A stretch of 38,970 nucleotides of DNA from Calditerrivibrio sp. (GTDB taxonomy: Bacteria; Chrysiogenota; Deferribacteres; Deferribacterales; Calditerrivibrionaceae), in contig JAOAHS010000014.1 in assembly GCA_026415135.1 (NCBI GenBank), positions 1 through 38,970 of the forward strand, read 5' to 3'. How positions within the stretch are numbered: the first letter of the stretch is position 1; each line of letters starts with the position of its first letter. The notes under the pieces are model-generated. The model was not told where the DNA came from, searched no databases, and saw only the letters and a list, made by a program, of their open reading frames with translations. The translations under genes and the position numbers were made by a program. Of this stretch, positions 17,742 to 27,058 are shown piece by piece.

Positions 17742-19100
17742 TTACAATATAGTAGCAGCAATTTTTGATACCTCACTTCTCTCACATTTATTTAAGTACA
17801 CAGTTACAGCAAGATCACTTTCACTTTTATTAAAACGTTCACTCGCATAAGTTAAACCGTTGTCCCTTTCATCCACATAGGGGTTATCAATCTGGTGTAT
17901 ATCTCCAGTTAAAACTATCTTGGAGTTTTTCCCAACTCTTGTTATAATCGTTTTTACTTCGTGGGGCGTCAAATTTTGGGCTTCATCAATAATGATGAAG
18001 GAATTATGAAAAGTCCTACCCCGTATATAAGTAAGCCCTTCCACTTCAATGAGATTTGCACTTTTTAAATAATCCAACGTAATATCTACGCTAAACCTAT
18101 CATAATCCTCTTCACTGTTTTTGTTCTGGATGTTACCTATGATAAGGTCAATATTGTCATAGATCGGTTTCAGCCATGGGTCCAATTTGTTTTGAATATC
18201 CCCAGGCAGATACCCTATATCTCGACCCATTGGAACTGGTGACCTACTGATAATCAGCTTTTTATACTTTTTGTTGAGCACCTGAGTTAATCCCGATGCA
18301 ATGGATAGTAACGTTTTACCAGTACCAGCAATACCAATAGCAAAAATAATCTTTATATTGTAGTCAAAAAGAGCATCTACAAAAAACTTTTGTTGATAAT
18401 TAGTGGGGTTTACCCCCAGAAGCATTTCATTCAAATCGATCTTTTTATAGCTACTGGAGCTATAGTTATACTTTACAAGTACCCCTTTCTTTTCATTTTC
18501 TTCAGATTTTAATAAACAATACCTTTTTATATGCCCATTTTGAAGGCAATACCCCATCTCTACTAGTTCCTCAAAGGATATTTCCGAACTTTTATAAAAA
18601 CGCTCTATAATTTCATCACCAACAAGCATTGTATCAGAATAAGCTAGATTATTTGAGGGACTTTTATCATGATAATAATCCTCAGACCTAATCCCCAAAA
18701 CACTGGCTTTTATCCTCAGATTTGTATCTTTACTTACCAGTATCACTTCATTATCAAACTCCCTCATGGTTTGCAGTACAATCTTCAAAAGTAGATTATC
18801 TGATTTGTTCAGATCAAAATCAAAGGGCAGTGTAATATCCTTTTTAAGATATCTGATAAAGATTCTCCCTCCCCCTGACAGCTTAACACCATTTATGAGA
18901 TCATTATTACCCCATATCTTTTCAAAATTACGTATAAACTCCCTCGCATAAAACCCCTTTAGGTCATACAACCCTTTAAACTTATCCAACTCCTCTATAC
19001 AGACAGCGGGAATCACCACATCATTTTCTTCAAATGTTTCTAAACAATAGGGGGAATGAAGCATAACATTTGTATCAAGAACAAAAACTTTTTTAGTCAT
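17742..19100 (-). CDS. PIN-PhoH ATPase (PhoH2/YlaK type)
   Basis: A 452-aa fusion of an N-terminal PIN nuclease domain (FVLDTNVMLH at residues 6-15, with further acidic residues near 35-40 and 100) and a C-terminal PhoH helicase-like ATPase. Walker A GIAGTGKT, Walker B FIIIDEAQN and the LTGDIHQID motif are present. Related PhoH2 proteins unwind and cut RNA. In mycobacteria PhoH2 has a small upstream antitoxin; none is visible here. AAGGTG precedes the ATG. A promoter TTTACC-17-TAACAA lies at 19148-19176. Confidence 0.9.
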   Translation of the reverse strand: MTKKVFVLDTNVMLHSPYCLETFEENDVVIPAVCIEELDKFKGLYDLKGFYAREFIRNFEKIWGNNDLINGVKLSGGGRIFIRYLKKDITLPFDFDLNKSDNLLLKIVLQTMREFDNEVILVSKDTNLRIKASVLGIRSEDYYHDKSPSNNLAYSDTMLVGDEIIERFYKSSEISFEELVEMGYCLQNGHIKRYCLLKSEENEKKGVLVKYNYSSSSYKKIDLNEMLLGVNPTNYQQKFFVDALFDYNIKIIFAIGIAGTGKTLLSIASGLTQVLNKKYKKLIISRSPVPMGRDIGYLPGDIQNKLDPWLKPIYDNIDLIIGNIQNKNSEEDYDRFSVDITLDYLKSANLIEVEGLTYIRGRTFHNSFIIIDEAQNLTPHEVKTIITRVGKNSKIVLTGDIHQIDNPYVDERDNGLTYASERFNKSESDLAVTVYLNKCERSEVSKIAATIL

Positions 19101-19147
19101 ACGGCACCTTTGGTTTTTCTTTTGGATACAACAACGATGTTTAAAAA

Positions 19148-19176
19148 TTGTTAGATTGATGAAAAAAGAAGGTAAA
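19148..19176 (-). promoter_or_regulatory. Candidate promoter of the PIN-PhoH gene
   Basis: TTTACC (19171-19176), a 17-bp spacer and TAACAA (19148-19153) on the minus strand would start RNA about 40 bases before the PIN-PhoH ATG. It lies back to back with the promoter of the EAL-GGDEF gene. Confidence 0.45.
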
Positions 19177-19194
19177 ATATTCTTTTAAGATAAT

Positions 19195-19223
19195 TTTACA
19201 ATTTCATGAATTAAATTTAAACT
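19195..19223 (+). promoter_or_regulatory. Candidate promoter of the EAL-CBS-GGDEF gene
   Basis: TTTACA (19195-19200), a 17-bp spacer and TAAACT (19218-19223) point rightward, with a predicted start near 19230 and a ribosome site at 19244-19249. Confidence 0.5.
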
Positions 19224-19253
19224 TAACATTCTATTTTACGCTGGGTGATGACA

Positions 19254-21041
19254 ATGAACCAACTTTTCAAAGAAAAATGGGAACCAAAAATTGAATACAT
19301 AGATTATGCCATTCAACCTATAGTTTCAATCATCTCAGGTAAGATACATGGCATTGAATTACTCATCAGAGGGGTCGAGGATTGTGGCTTTACATCGATT
19401 GAACACTTCTTTGATACAGCTGTAAATGACAAAGTTTTAGTTCCACTGGAAAAGGCTTTAAGGGATAAAGCTGCCAAAAAGATCTCAAACATTAAAAACT
19501 ATCGCAACATAATAATATTTTATAACTATGATCACCGAATTATGGAGATGCCGGATTATCACTTTGGGTTTACCGAAGAAATACTCAAACAATACAATAT
19601 CCCTTTAAACAACTGGTGTTTGGAGCTCACCGAGAAAACAAACCACAACTTCACCTCTATATACAACAGAGTGTTAAACAGAGCAAAAAAATCTGGCTTT
19701 AAATTAGCCATTGACGATTTCGGCTCTGGCTTTTCAAATTTTGAACTTCTATACCACTCAGAACCAGACTACATCAAATTGGACAAATTTCTTATAAGGG
19801 ATATAAACAAGGACCTTAAAAAAGCCTCACTAACCACTGCCATTGTAAAAGTAGCCAAAAGTCTTGGGGTAACAATAATCGCTGAAGGTGTTGAAACAGA
19901 AGCAGAATACTATTACCTAAAATCCCTCGACGTGGATCTCATACAAGGCTATTTCATACAAAAACCCACAAAAGATGAGTATTCAATCAAGCTAAAATAT
20001 GAAGATATAGAATCCCTGTACAACAGAGATAGGAGGAATGTTGTCTCCGTTAATGCATATCTAAAAGAAGAGATGGTTTTCATTCCACCCCTTAAACACA
20101 ACAATTCTGTAGTCGATGTTTTGACATATTTTCAAAACTCAAATTACGACTTTGTCCCGGTAGTGGATAGCAATTTTACTCCAGTTGGTATCATATTGGA
20201 AAGGGACCTACGGGAATACATTTATAGCCCCTTTGGAAGAGAACTTCTCACAAGCAAACTTCACAATATAACCCTAATGGATTTCGTTAAAAAAACACCT
20301 GTAATCGATATAAGATCAAAAATTGAAGACGCCATGAATCAGGTAGTAAACTACAACTCAATTGGTATTTTCGTAACAAACGACATGACCTATATGGGGT
20401 TTCTTACAAACAACTCCATACTCAAAATTCTAAACGATCTACGCCTAAAGCAGGCCTTTGAAACAAACCCACTTACTGGCTTACCAGGTAATACAGTTAT
20501 ATCTGAGACTATAAACAACGCATTAAAAGATACCGTTAACTATAACTACCTTTTGTATTTTGACTTTGACAATTTTAAGCCATTCAATGACAAATTTGGC
20601 TTTAGAGTAGGTGATAGAGCCATTCAGACTTTTGCCACAATTTTAAAAAAATATCAAAACAATGATAGTTTTTTCATTGGCCATGTAGGGGGAGATGATT
20701 TTTTTGCATCGATTAAAACAGAAAAATCCAACCCTTACAGTATCATAACAGTTTTTGAAAAGATAGTCTCAGATTTCAAGGATTTCACATCAAGCTTCTA
20801 TTCAATAGAAGAGATAATGAATAGATGCTACATATCACTGGATAGAAATGGTAATAAAACATGCTTTCCCCTCTTAGGGGTCAGTGCTGCCATCTTAGAG
20901 ATCCCACCCTTTGAAATAAATATCTCCGAAATCGAATTATCAAAGCTTATTGCCATATTAAAGAAAAATGCAAAATTAAACAGCTCCAAATTTTCCCTCT
21001 CCACATTAAACCCATCAATAGAGACCTACTACACTGTTTAA
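19254..21041 (+). CDS. EAL-CBS-GGDEF cyclic-di-GMP turnover protein
   Basis: About 595 aa, soluble, with no membrane segment. Order: an EAL phosphodiesterase domain (about 15-250), a pair of CBS modules (about 270-400) and a GGDEF cyclase-type domain (about 405-590). The EAL site reads E-L-L-I-R at 35-39. LELTE, DDFGSG (from Asp154), IKLDKF, AEGVET and QGY are kept, so hydrolysis of c-di-GMP looks possible. The GGDEF signature is GGDDF (479-483) with DFDNFKPFND intact; it may be a weak cyclase or a GTP sensor. I chose ATG 19254, since GGTGAT (19244-19249) lies four bases upstream; GTG 19245 and ATG 19248 overlap that site. Confidence 0.88.
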   Translation: MNQLFKEKWEPKIEYIDYAIQPIVSIISGKIHGIELLIRGVEDCGFTSIEHFFDTAVNDKVLVPLEKALRDKAAKKISNIKNYRNIIIFYNYDHRIMEMPDYHFGFTEEILKQYNIPLNNWCLELTEKTNHNFTSIYNRVLNRAKKSGFKLAIDDFGSGFSNFELLYHSEPDYIKLDKFLIRDINKDLKKASLTTAIVKVAKSLGVTIIAEGVETEAEYYYLKSLDVDLIQGYFIQKPTKDEYSIKLKYEDIESLYNRDRRNVVSVNAYLKEEMVFIPPLKHNNSVVDVLTYFQNSNYDFVPVVDSNFTPVGIILERDLREYIYSPFGRELLTSKLHNITLMDFVKKTPVIDIRSKIEDAMNQVVNYNSIGIFVTNDMTYMGFLTNNSILKILNDLRLKQAFETNPLTGLPGNTVISETINNALKDTVNYNYLLYFDFDNFKPFNDKFGFRVGDRAIQTFATILKKYQNNDSFFIGHVGGDDFFASIKTEKSNPYSIITVFEKIVSDFKDFTSSFYSIEEIMNRCYISLDRNGNKTCFPLLGVSAAILEIPPFEINISEIELSKLIAILKKNAKLNSSKFSLSTLNPSIETYYTV

Positions 21042-21082
21042 GCCTAAATTTTAATTGATTAGCATCCACATACAAATTATAC

Positions 21083-21111
21083 TTGAAAACTCCAGATTTA
21101 ATAGTTATAAA
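21083..21111 (+). promoter_or_regulatory. Promoter of glyS-ppdK
   Basis: TTGAAA (21083-21088), a 17-bp spacer and TATAAA (21106-21111). Predicted RNA start is near 21118, about 44 bases before the glyS ATG, which has its own GGAGG. Confidence 0.65.
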
Positions 21112-21161
21112 TAAAAGATTTCGAGTCTTTGCTCTTAGCATAAGAAAAACCTGGAGGAAAT

Positions 21162-23234
21162 ATGTCGTATTATTTTTTAGAGATTTGTAGCGAAGAAATC
21201 CCAGCTGATTTTGTTAATGTTGGTATCGATCACCTCGTTAGCTCCTTTGAAAAACTCTTAAGCGATAGTAAGATTTCTTATGAAGATATACTTTCCGATG
21301 GTACCCCAAGAAGGCTCTTCGTTTGGATCAAAGGTTTACCAGATAAACAACCAGATATAGAAGAGGAGGTAATGGGTCCACCTGCCTCTTTAGCTTTTGA
21401 TACGGATGGCAATCTCACCACTGCAGCACTAAACTTTGCCAAAGCCAAAGGTCTCCCAATAGAAAGTCTAAGAAAGATAACTACACCAAAAGGGGATTAT
21501 TTATCTGGCAAAAAGTTTATTGCTGGCAAGAGTACCAGAGAGATCCTTGTCGAACATGTCCCCAGAATAATTCAAAATATCCCATTTAAAAAAACTATGC
21601 GGTGGGGTGACAAAAATTTCAGGTTTGCAAGACCTGTAAAATCCTTCATCTCCCTTTTTGATAACGAAGTATTGCCTTTTGAAATAGATGGTATAAAAGC
21701 CAATAATTTTACCTTTGGCCATCGATTCCATTCTAAAAATGAGATTATTGTGTCCCACCCTGAGGACTACTTTAAAAAGCTCTCAGAGCACTATGTAATA
21801 GTGGAAAGAAATAGGAGGAAGGAGAAGATTAAGTCCGAAATACTGAGTATAGCCCAAAAAAACAATGTGGTTGTCGATATTGATGACGAGTTGTTGAATA
21901 CCGTGACCAACCTTGTGGAATACCCTTTTGTGGTTTTGGGAAGCTTTAGCGAAGATTTTCTTAAACTACCAGAAGAGGTACTGATCACCTCAATGAAAAA
22001 TCATCAGAAGTACTTTTACACCAAAAACAGAAACACCGGCAGAGTAAGCAACCTTTTTATAGGTGTATCAAATACTAGACCTGTAAACGACAATATAAGA
22101 AAAGGTTACGAAAGGGTACTCAGAGCAAGGCTTAAAGATGCTGCCTTTTTCTATGAAAACGACAAAAACATCCCATTGAGTGCAAGGGTTGAAGAATTAA
22201 AAAAGGTTATCTATCAAGAAAAATTAGGTACATCCTATGAAAAGATGGAGAGATTTAGATCTTTAGCAGCTTTTCTTGCAGAAGAACTCAAGCTCGACAG
22301 TAAGCAAAAAGATTTTATAGATAAAACAGCCTATCTCTGCAAAGCAGATCTGATGACCGAAATGGTCTACGAATTCCCTGAGCTTCAGGGTGTCATGGGT
22401 AGAGAATATGCCAGAGTACAAGGAGAAGATGAAGAGGTTTGCACCGGTATCTACGAACACTATTTACCAAGATTTTCTGGAGACCAAATACCCACAACAA
22501 TTTCAGGTACCTTAGTTTCGATAGCAGACAAAATAGACACAATATGTGGTTGTTTCTCCATAGGCTTGATACCCACCGGGAACAATGACCCCTATGCCCT
22601 CAGGAGAAACGCTATCGGTGTGCTACAAATCATCAGAGGTAAAGGCTTTAGACTTGATCTTTTAAGGATCATTGAAAGATCCCTTCAGCTACTTGAAAAC
22701 AAAGTAACCTTCGATAAACAATCAATAAAATCTTCTGTGATCGATTTTATCTTGCAGAGATTTAAACAGCTACTCATCTCAGACGGCTGTGATCCTGATG
22801 CCGTTGATGCTGTTTTGGAGCTATCCCATGACATCCTAAAACTTGAAAAAATGGCAAAGGCCTTAACAGATGCTAAAGGCAGTGATCTGTTTACATCTGT
22901 AGCCCAGAGCTATAAAAGGATCTCTAATATCCTTAAAAAAGCTCAGCACACAAACACCATTTTTGACTCTAAGCTATTTCAACAAAGTGCCGAAAAAACT
23001 CTTTTTGAAAGAATCAATGGTATTTCCTCTGATTTTCAATTATACTTAGAAAGAGAGGATTTTAACAAATCACTTGAGCTATTACTTACATTGGAGCCAT
23101 ATATAAATAAGTTTTTTGATGATGTCATGGTTATGGTGGATGATGAAGTTATAAGAAACAACAGGCTTTCATTTTTGGGTTTTTTAAAGGGTTATTTTGA
23201 CAAAATAGGAAATTTATCATTGATAAATCAATAA
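21162..23234 (+). CDS. glyS: Glycine--tRNA ligase beta subunit
   Basis: A 690-aa subunit of the bacterial alpha2beta2 glycyl-tRNA synthetase. It binds tRNA-Gly, while the alpha subunit (GlyQ) makes glycyl-adenylate. The N-terminal LEICSEEIPADFV, the PTKRRLFV-equivalent TPRRLFVW, MRWGDKNFRFARPV and the HD-like TEMVYEFPELQGVMGREYA block are family hallmarks. GGAGG lies before the ATG. glyQ, normally just upstream, is absent from the window; the upstream neighbour is the EAL-GGDEF gene. It is cotranscribed with ppdK, 16 bp downstream. Confidence 0.96.
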   Translation: MSYYFLEICSEEIPADFVNVGIDHLVSSFEKLLSDSKISYEDILSDGTPRRLFVWIKGLPDKQPDIEEEVMGPPASLAFDTDGNLTTAALNFAKAKGLPIESLRKITTPKGDYLSGKKFIAGKSTREILVEHVPRIIQNIPFKKTMRWGDKNFRFARPVKSFISLFDNEVLPFEIDGIKANNFTFGHRFHSKNEIIVSHPEDYFKKLSEHYVIVERNRRKEKIKSEILSIAQKNNVVVDIDDELLNTVTNLVEYPFVVLGSFSEDFLKLPEEVLITSMKNHQKYFYTKNRNTGRVSNLFIGVSNTRPVNDNIRKGYERVLRARLKDAAFFYENDKNIPLSARVEELKKVIYQEKLGTSYEKMERFRSLAAFLAEELKLDSKQKDFIDKTAYLCKADLMTEMVYEFPELQGVMGREYARVQGEDEEVCTGIYEHYLPRFSGDQIPTTISGTLVSIADKIDTICGCFSIGLIPTGNNDPYALRRNAIGVLQIIRGKGFRLDLLRIIERSLQLLENKVTFDKQSIKSSVIDFILQRFKQLLISDGCDPDAVDAVLELSHDILKLEKMAKALTDAKGSDLFTSVAQSYKRISNILKKAQHTNTIFDSKLFQQSAEKTLFERINGISSDFQLYLEREDFNKSLELLLTLEPYINKFFDDVMVMVDDEVIRNNRLSFLGFLKGYFDKIGNLSLINQ

Positions 23235-23250
23235 ATAAGGAGGACCCCCG

Positions 23251-25878
23251 ATGGCTGTTAAGTATGTATATTTTTTTGGTAATGGTAAAGCCGAAGGACA
23301 GGGCACCGATAAAAACCTTTTGGGAGGTAAAGGAGCCGGTCTTGCAGAGATGACAAACTTGGGGATACCAGTTCCACCTGGTTTCACCATCACCACAGAA
23401 GCTTGTATAGCTTATCAGAAAACAAAAACATATCCAGAAGGGATGTGGGAGCAAACACTTGAAGGGCTAAAAAAATTAGAACAGGCAACCAAAAAAGAAT
23501 TCGGCTCAACAACAAACCCCCTTTTAGTTTCAGTAAGATCCGGTGCAAGGGTTTCCATGCCCGGTATGATGGATACCATTTTAAATCTCGGTCTAAACGA
23601 TGAAACGGTAAAAGGGCTTGCCACATCTTCAAACAATGAGAGATTTGCCTACGACTCCTATAGGCGATTCATCCAGATGTTTAGCAATGTTGTTTTGGGT
23701 GTAGAACATGCCAAGTTTGAGAAATTGATATCAGAAGTGAAAAAGGAGAAAGGTTACAGCCTTGATACAGACTTAACCGCTGAGGACTGGAAAGGTCTGG
23801 TTGAAAAGTTTAAGGCACTAGTATTAACCGAAACAGGCAAACCTTTCCCCCAGGATGTAATGGAACAGTTAAAGCTTGCAATAAACGCAGTTTTTGATTC
23901 TTGGGATAACCAAAGGGCTAAAACATACAGAAAAATCAATAAGATCCCAGAAGACTGGGGTACCGCCGTTAACGTTGTGGCTATGGTATTCGGAAATATG
24001 GGTAACGACTCCGGTACAGGTGTTGCCTTCACAAGAAATCCATCCACAGGTGAGAAAGAATTTTTCGGTGAATTTTTGATAAATGCTCAAGGGGAGGATG
24101 TCGTTGCAGGGATAAGAACCCCTGAACCGATTGCACGATTAAAGGAGGAGATGCCCGGAGTTTTTGCACAGCTGGAAGAGGTATACAAAAAGCTAGAGGC
24201 CCATTATAAGGATATGCAGGACATCGAATTTACTGTAGAAAGGGGTGTCCTCTATATGCTTCAGACAAGGAGCGGAAAAAGAACAGCAAGGGCTGCGGTG
24301 AAAATCGCCTACGACATGTACAAAGAGGGCCTGATAGACAAGAAAACAGCCGTCTTGCGGGTTGCTCCTGAACAGGTGGATCAACTACTGCACCCCATGA
24401 TAGACCCAAAAGAAAAATACACTGCCATTGCCAAAGGTTTACCCGCTTCCCCCGGCGCAGCAGTGGGTAGAGTAGTCTTCACCGCTGATGATGCAGAGAG
24501 TTGGGCTGCAAAAGGTGAAAAAGTGATCCTTGTAAGGGATGAAACATCACCAGAGGATATCGGTGGTATGCATGCTGCTGTGGGTATATTGACAGCTACA
24601 GGTGGTATGACAAGTCACGCTGCAGTAGTTGCTCGAGGTATGGGTAAATGCTGTATTGTTGGATGTGGGGCTATACATATCGATGAACATGAAAAGGTTT
24701 TCACCGTTGGTCCCCATACAGTAAAAGAAGGGGATTATATAACAATAAATGGTAGTACAGGGGAGGTAATATTAGGCAAGGTTTCCCTTGTAGAGCCAGA
24801 ACTATCTGGTGAATTTGCAGAAATCCTTTCCTGGGCAGACGAGTTTAGAAAACTTGGAGTAAGAACCAATGCAGACACACCCCATGACTCTAAGGTCGCA
24901 AGGGAGTTTGGTGCTGAAGGTATAGGTCTTTGTAGAACTGAGCACATGTTCTTTGAAGGAGATAGGATAGATGCAGTAAGGGAGATGATCCTTGCCCATA
25001 CAGAAGAGGATAGGAGAAAAGCCCTTGCAAAAATAAAGCCTTATCAAAAAGAGGACTTCAAGGGGATCTTCAAAGCTATGGATGGTTTCCCTGTTACCAT
25101 AAGACTTTTGGACCCTCCTTTACATGAGTTTATCCCCCATACAGATGAGGACCTTCAGAAGGTTGCAAAAGCTTCAGGGGTACCTTTTGAATCCCTAAAG
25201 AAAAAGAGGGACGAACTCCATGAGTTCAACCCAATGTTGGGTCACAGAGGCTGTAGACTTGGTATAACATACCCTGAAATCTATGAGATGCAGGTCTACG
25301 CCATCATGGAAGCAGCATGCGAAGTAGCCAAAGAGGGTGTAAAGGTCTATCCAGAGATCATGATCCCCCTTGTGGGGCATTATAAAGAGCTTGAAATATT
25401 AAGGGACATGACTGTTAGGGTAGCAGAAGAGGTTATGAAACAATATGGTATCACCCTCAAGTATCTGGTAGGTACCATGATTGAGCTTCCAAGAGCTGCA
25501 CTCACCGCTGATGAGATAGCTCAATACGCAGAGTTTTTCTCATTTGGTACAAACGACCTTACTCAGACTACATTAGGACTCAGTAGGGATGATTCCGGGA
25601 AATTTTTACCATTCTACGTTGAAAAAGGTATCTACAAAGAAGACCCATTCGTATCCCTTGACATCACAGGTGTAGGCCAACTCGTTGAGATGGGTGTCAC
25701 AAAAGGTAGAAAAACTAGACCAGATCTAAAAACAGGTATATGTGGAGAACATGGTGGTGACCCAGCATCCATCTTCTTCTGTCATAAGGTTGGGTTAAAC
25801 TATGTAAGTTGTTCGCCCTTTAGAGTACCGGTGGCAAGGCTTGCAGCTGCTCATGCAGCGTTAAAGGAACAAAAATAA
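23251..25878 (+). CDS. ppdK: Pyruvate, phosphate dikinase
   Basis: An 875-aa enzyme that interconverts pyruvate, ATP and phosphate with phosphoenolpyruvate, AMP and pyrophosphate. It allows gluconeogenesis, or pyrophosphate-linked glycolysis in anaerobes. The N-terminal ATP-grasp domain (LLGGKGAGLAEMTNLG) is followed by the swivelling domain with phospho-His in GGMTSHAAVVARGMG (about 455). The C-terminal PEP-binding barrel ends in the catalytic Cys of TGICGEHGGDP (about 832). Length is standard and all key motifs are intact. AAGGAGG precedes the ATG. A strong terminator follows ten bases after the stop. Confidence 0.98.
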   Translation: MAVKYVYFFGNGKAEGQGTDKNLLGGKGAGLAEMTNLGIPVPPGFTITTEACIAYQKTKTYPEGMWEQTLEGLKKLEQATKKEFGSTTNPLLVSVRSGARVSMPGMMDTILNLGLNDETVKGLATSSNNERFAYDSYRRFIQMFSNVVLGVEHAKFEKLISEVKKEKGYSLDTDLTAEDWKGLVEKFKALVLTETGKPFPQDVMEQLKLAINAVFDSWDNQRAKTYRKINKIPEDWGTAVNVVAMVFGNMGNDSGTGVAFTRNPSTGEKEFFGEFLINAQGEDVVAGIRTPEPIARLKEEMPGVFAQLEEVYKKLEAHYKDMQDIEFTVERGVLYMLQTRSGKRTARAAVKIAYDMYKEGLIDKKTAVLRVAPEQVDQLLHPMIDPKEKYTAIAKGLPASPGAAVGRVVFTADDAESWAAKGEKVILVRDETSPEDIGGMHAAVGILTATGGMTSHAAVVARGMGKCCIVGCGAIHIDEHEKVFTVGPHTVKEGDYITINGSTGEVILGKVSLVEPELSGEFAEILSWADEFRKLGVRTNADTPHDSKVAREFGAEGIGLCRTEHMFFEGDRIDAVREMILAHTEEDRRKALAKIKPYQKEDFKGIFKAMDGFPVTIRLLDPPLHEFIPHTDEDLQKVAKASGVPFESLKKKRDELHEFNPMLGHRGCRLGITYPEIYEMQVYAIMEAACEVAKEGVKVYPEIMIPLVGHYKELEILRDMTVRVAEEVMKQYGITLKYLVGTMIELPRAALTADEIAQYAEFFSFGTNDLTQTTLGLSRDDSGKFLPFYVEKGIYKEDPFVSLDITGVGQLVEMGVTKGRKTRPDLKTGICGEHGGDPASIFFCHKVGLNYVSCSPFRVPVARLAAAHAALKEQK

Positions 25879-25887
25879 AAAAACAAA

Positions 25888-25914
25888 GGGGTTGCAATTG
25901 CAACCCCGATTTTT
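25888..25914 (+). terminator. Intrinsic terminator of ppdK
   Basis: A perfect 20-bp palindrome (25888-25907; stem GGGGTTGCAA) is followed by GATTTTT. It ends only nine bases before the next ATG, so the downstream gene depends on readthrough or on a promoter inside ppdK. Confidence 0.92.
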
Positions 25915-25922
25915 GGTGATTT

Positions 25923-26513
25923 ATGGGCTTAATATCAGGTTCAATTAATTTATTTAGGGTATATTTCAACGATCCCTTTAGGTTTAACACCCTTGAAATA
26001 AGTGATATCTTAGACCAATACTCCTTTGATCAGCTATTTAGCGAAGAAAAAACTATAAACTATGGGTTTATCCCTTTCGAATACCCCGATAGAACAAGTT
26101 TTGCTGAAAGCTCTGTTATCTACGGTGAACATATCCTTTTTTCCATGAGATACGATGAGAAGAGAATAAATGCCAAATTTTTTAATCTCGAACTCAATCT
26201 ACAGAAAAAAAGATTTATGGAAGAAAACAAAAAGGAGTTCTTATCAAAAACAGATATCGAATTTATAAAAAACAGTCTAAACAGAAAGCTAGCAAAATTA
26301 GCTATCCCTAACACAACGATTATAGAGATTTTACTTGATCCGGATAAAAAGCAGATAATAGTGTCAAATCTATCCACAAAAATATTTGAGGCACTGTCCC
26401 ATCTTATGAAAAGTGCATTTGATATAAATATATACCAAGAGACCTTCGTGGAACTTGCCAAAAAAGTATTAAACGACCCTGCGAAAATCGATAGACTTTT
26501 ACAAATAACCTAA
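25923..26513 (+). CDS. RdgC-like protein, N-terminal half
   Basis: A 196-aa soluble protein. Its order of features follows the N-terminal half of RdgC, a ring-shaped DNA-binding protein that restrains RecA: an early NLFRVYF strand, a GFIPFEYP turn, ILFSMRYDEKRI (compare the R-x-EEK-x-LP strand), a helix ending in KTDIEFIKNSLNRKLAKLA (compare KxxLKDEVxxxLLPRAF), then a strand IIVSNL before a helical segment. E. coli RdgC is about 300 aa, so this is half-length. GGTGAT just before the ATG is the only ribosome site. The next gene, ten bases on, looks like the missing half. Confidence 0.65.
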   Translation: MGLISGSINLFRVYFNDPFRFNTLEISDILDQYSFDQLFSEEKTINYGFIPFEYPDRTSFAESSVIYGEHILFSMRYDEKRINAKFFNLELNLQKKRFMEENKKEFLSKTDIEFIKNSLNRKLAKLAIPNTTIIEILLDPDKKQIIVSNLSTKIFEALSHLMKSAFDINIYQETFVELAKKVLNDPAKIDRLLQIT

Positions 26514-26523
26514 CGGAGTAAGC

Positions 26524-27018
26524 ATGCTTAAGAAAGATATCAGTTTTTTAGAACATGAATACCTACAGTTTTTGTTGATGAACTACTTTATTGGAGAAAA
26601 CAACATAGAAATCAACAACGATACCTATACCTACATACCGAAAGGTAGAATAACTCTTTACTCAGAATCCGATTTTGAAAAGATAGATATTGAATCTATT
26701 AGCCTTTACAGTTGTAAAGAGATGTACGTATCACTAAAAAATGCGAAAGCAATCAAACAGCTAAGCCTTTCTCTTACAGGTAAAAATTTTACCATCGATT
26801 TTGTTTTAAAAACATCCCCCTTGAGATTGACAAGTATTAATGCACCCAAATCCCTCGGTGAAGATATAGAAGATAAAGTTATAGAGAGGATATTATATCT
26901 GAATATTGTAGAATCATTCTATGAAAAAACACTAAAAGGTTTTTTAGAAGCAAGGGTTAGTGACAACTGGAACTTTTTGTTGAAAAACTTTAATGATTAT
27001 TTAAGCGCTATTGATTAA
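26524..27018 (+). CDS. RdgC-like protein, C-terminal half (split gene partner)
   Basis: A 164-aa soluble protein of otherwise unrecognised type. Its pattern KGRITLYSESD, then a helix, then KNAKAIKQLSLSLTGKNFTI resembles the C-terminal half of RdgC: an 'L..GG.I.AK...L' segment, a helix ending in GKxVxxLxL, and a strand of substrate-free beta sheet (IxFVL). GGAG lies five bases before the ATG. The two genes differ by one frame and each has its own ribosome site, so this looks like a stable split rather than a recent frameshift. The call rests on pattern matching by eye. Confidence 0.5.
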   Translation: MLKKDISFLEHEYLQFLLMNYFIGENNIEINNDTYTYIPKGRITLYSESDFEKIDIESISLYSCKEMYVSLKNAKAIKQLSLSLTGKNFTIDFVLKTSPLRLTSINAPKSLGEDIEDKVIERILYLNIVESFYEKTLKGFLEARVSDNWNFLLKNFNDYLSAID

Positions 27019-27044
27019 GATTTTTTTTATTTTTAAAATTTCAT

Positions 27045-27052
27045 GCTATAAT
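27045..27052 (+). promoter_or_regulatory. Extended -10 promoter giving a leaderless kinase mRNA
   Basis: TG-C-TATAAT (27044-27052) is an extended -10. The predicted RNA start, six to seven bases on, coincides with the ATG at 27059. There is no -35 match beyond a T-tract, as expected for extended -10 promoters. Confidence 0.6.
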
Positions 27053-27058
27053 TATATT

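Noticed and set aside
17742-19100. PhoH2-type toxin-antitoxin locus
   Set aside because: The PIN-PhoH gene has no small upstream partner; the 150-bp gap contains only promoters of two divergent genes.
27011-27058. N-terminal extension of the kinase from TTG 27011
   Set aside because: It overlaps the preceding gene, has no ribosome site, and its codons contain the extended -10 promoter.
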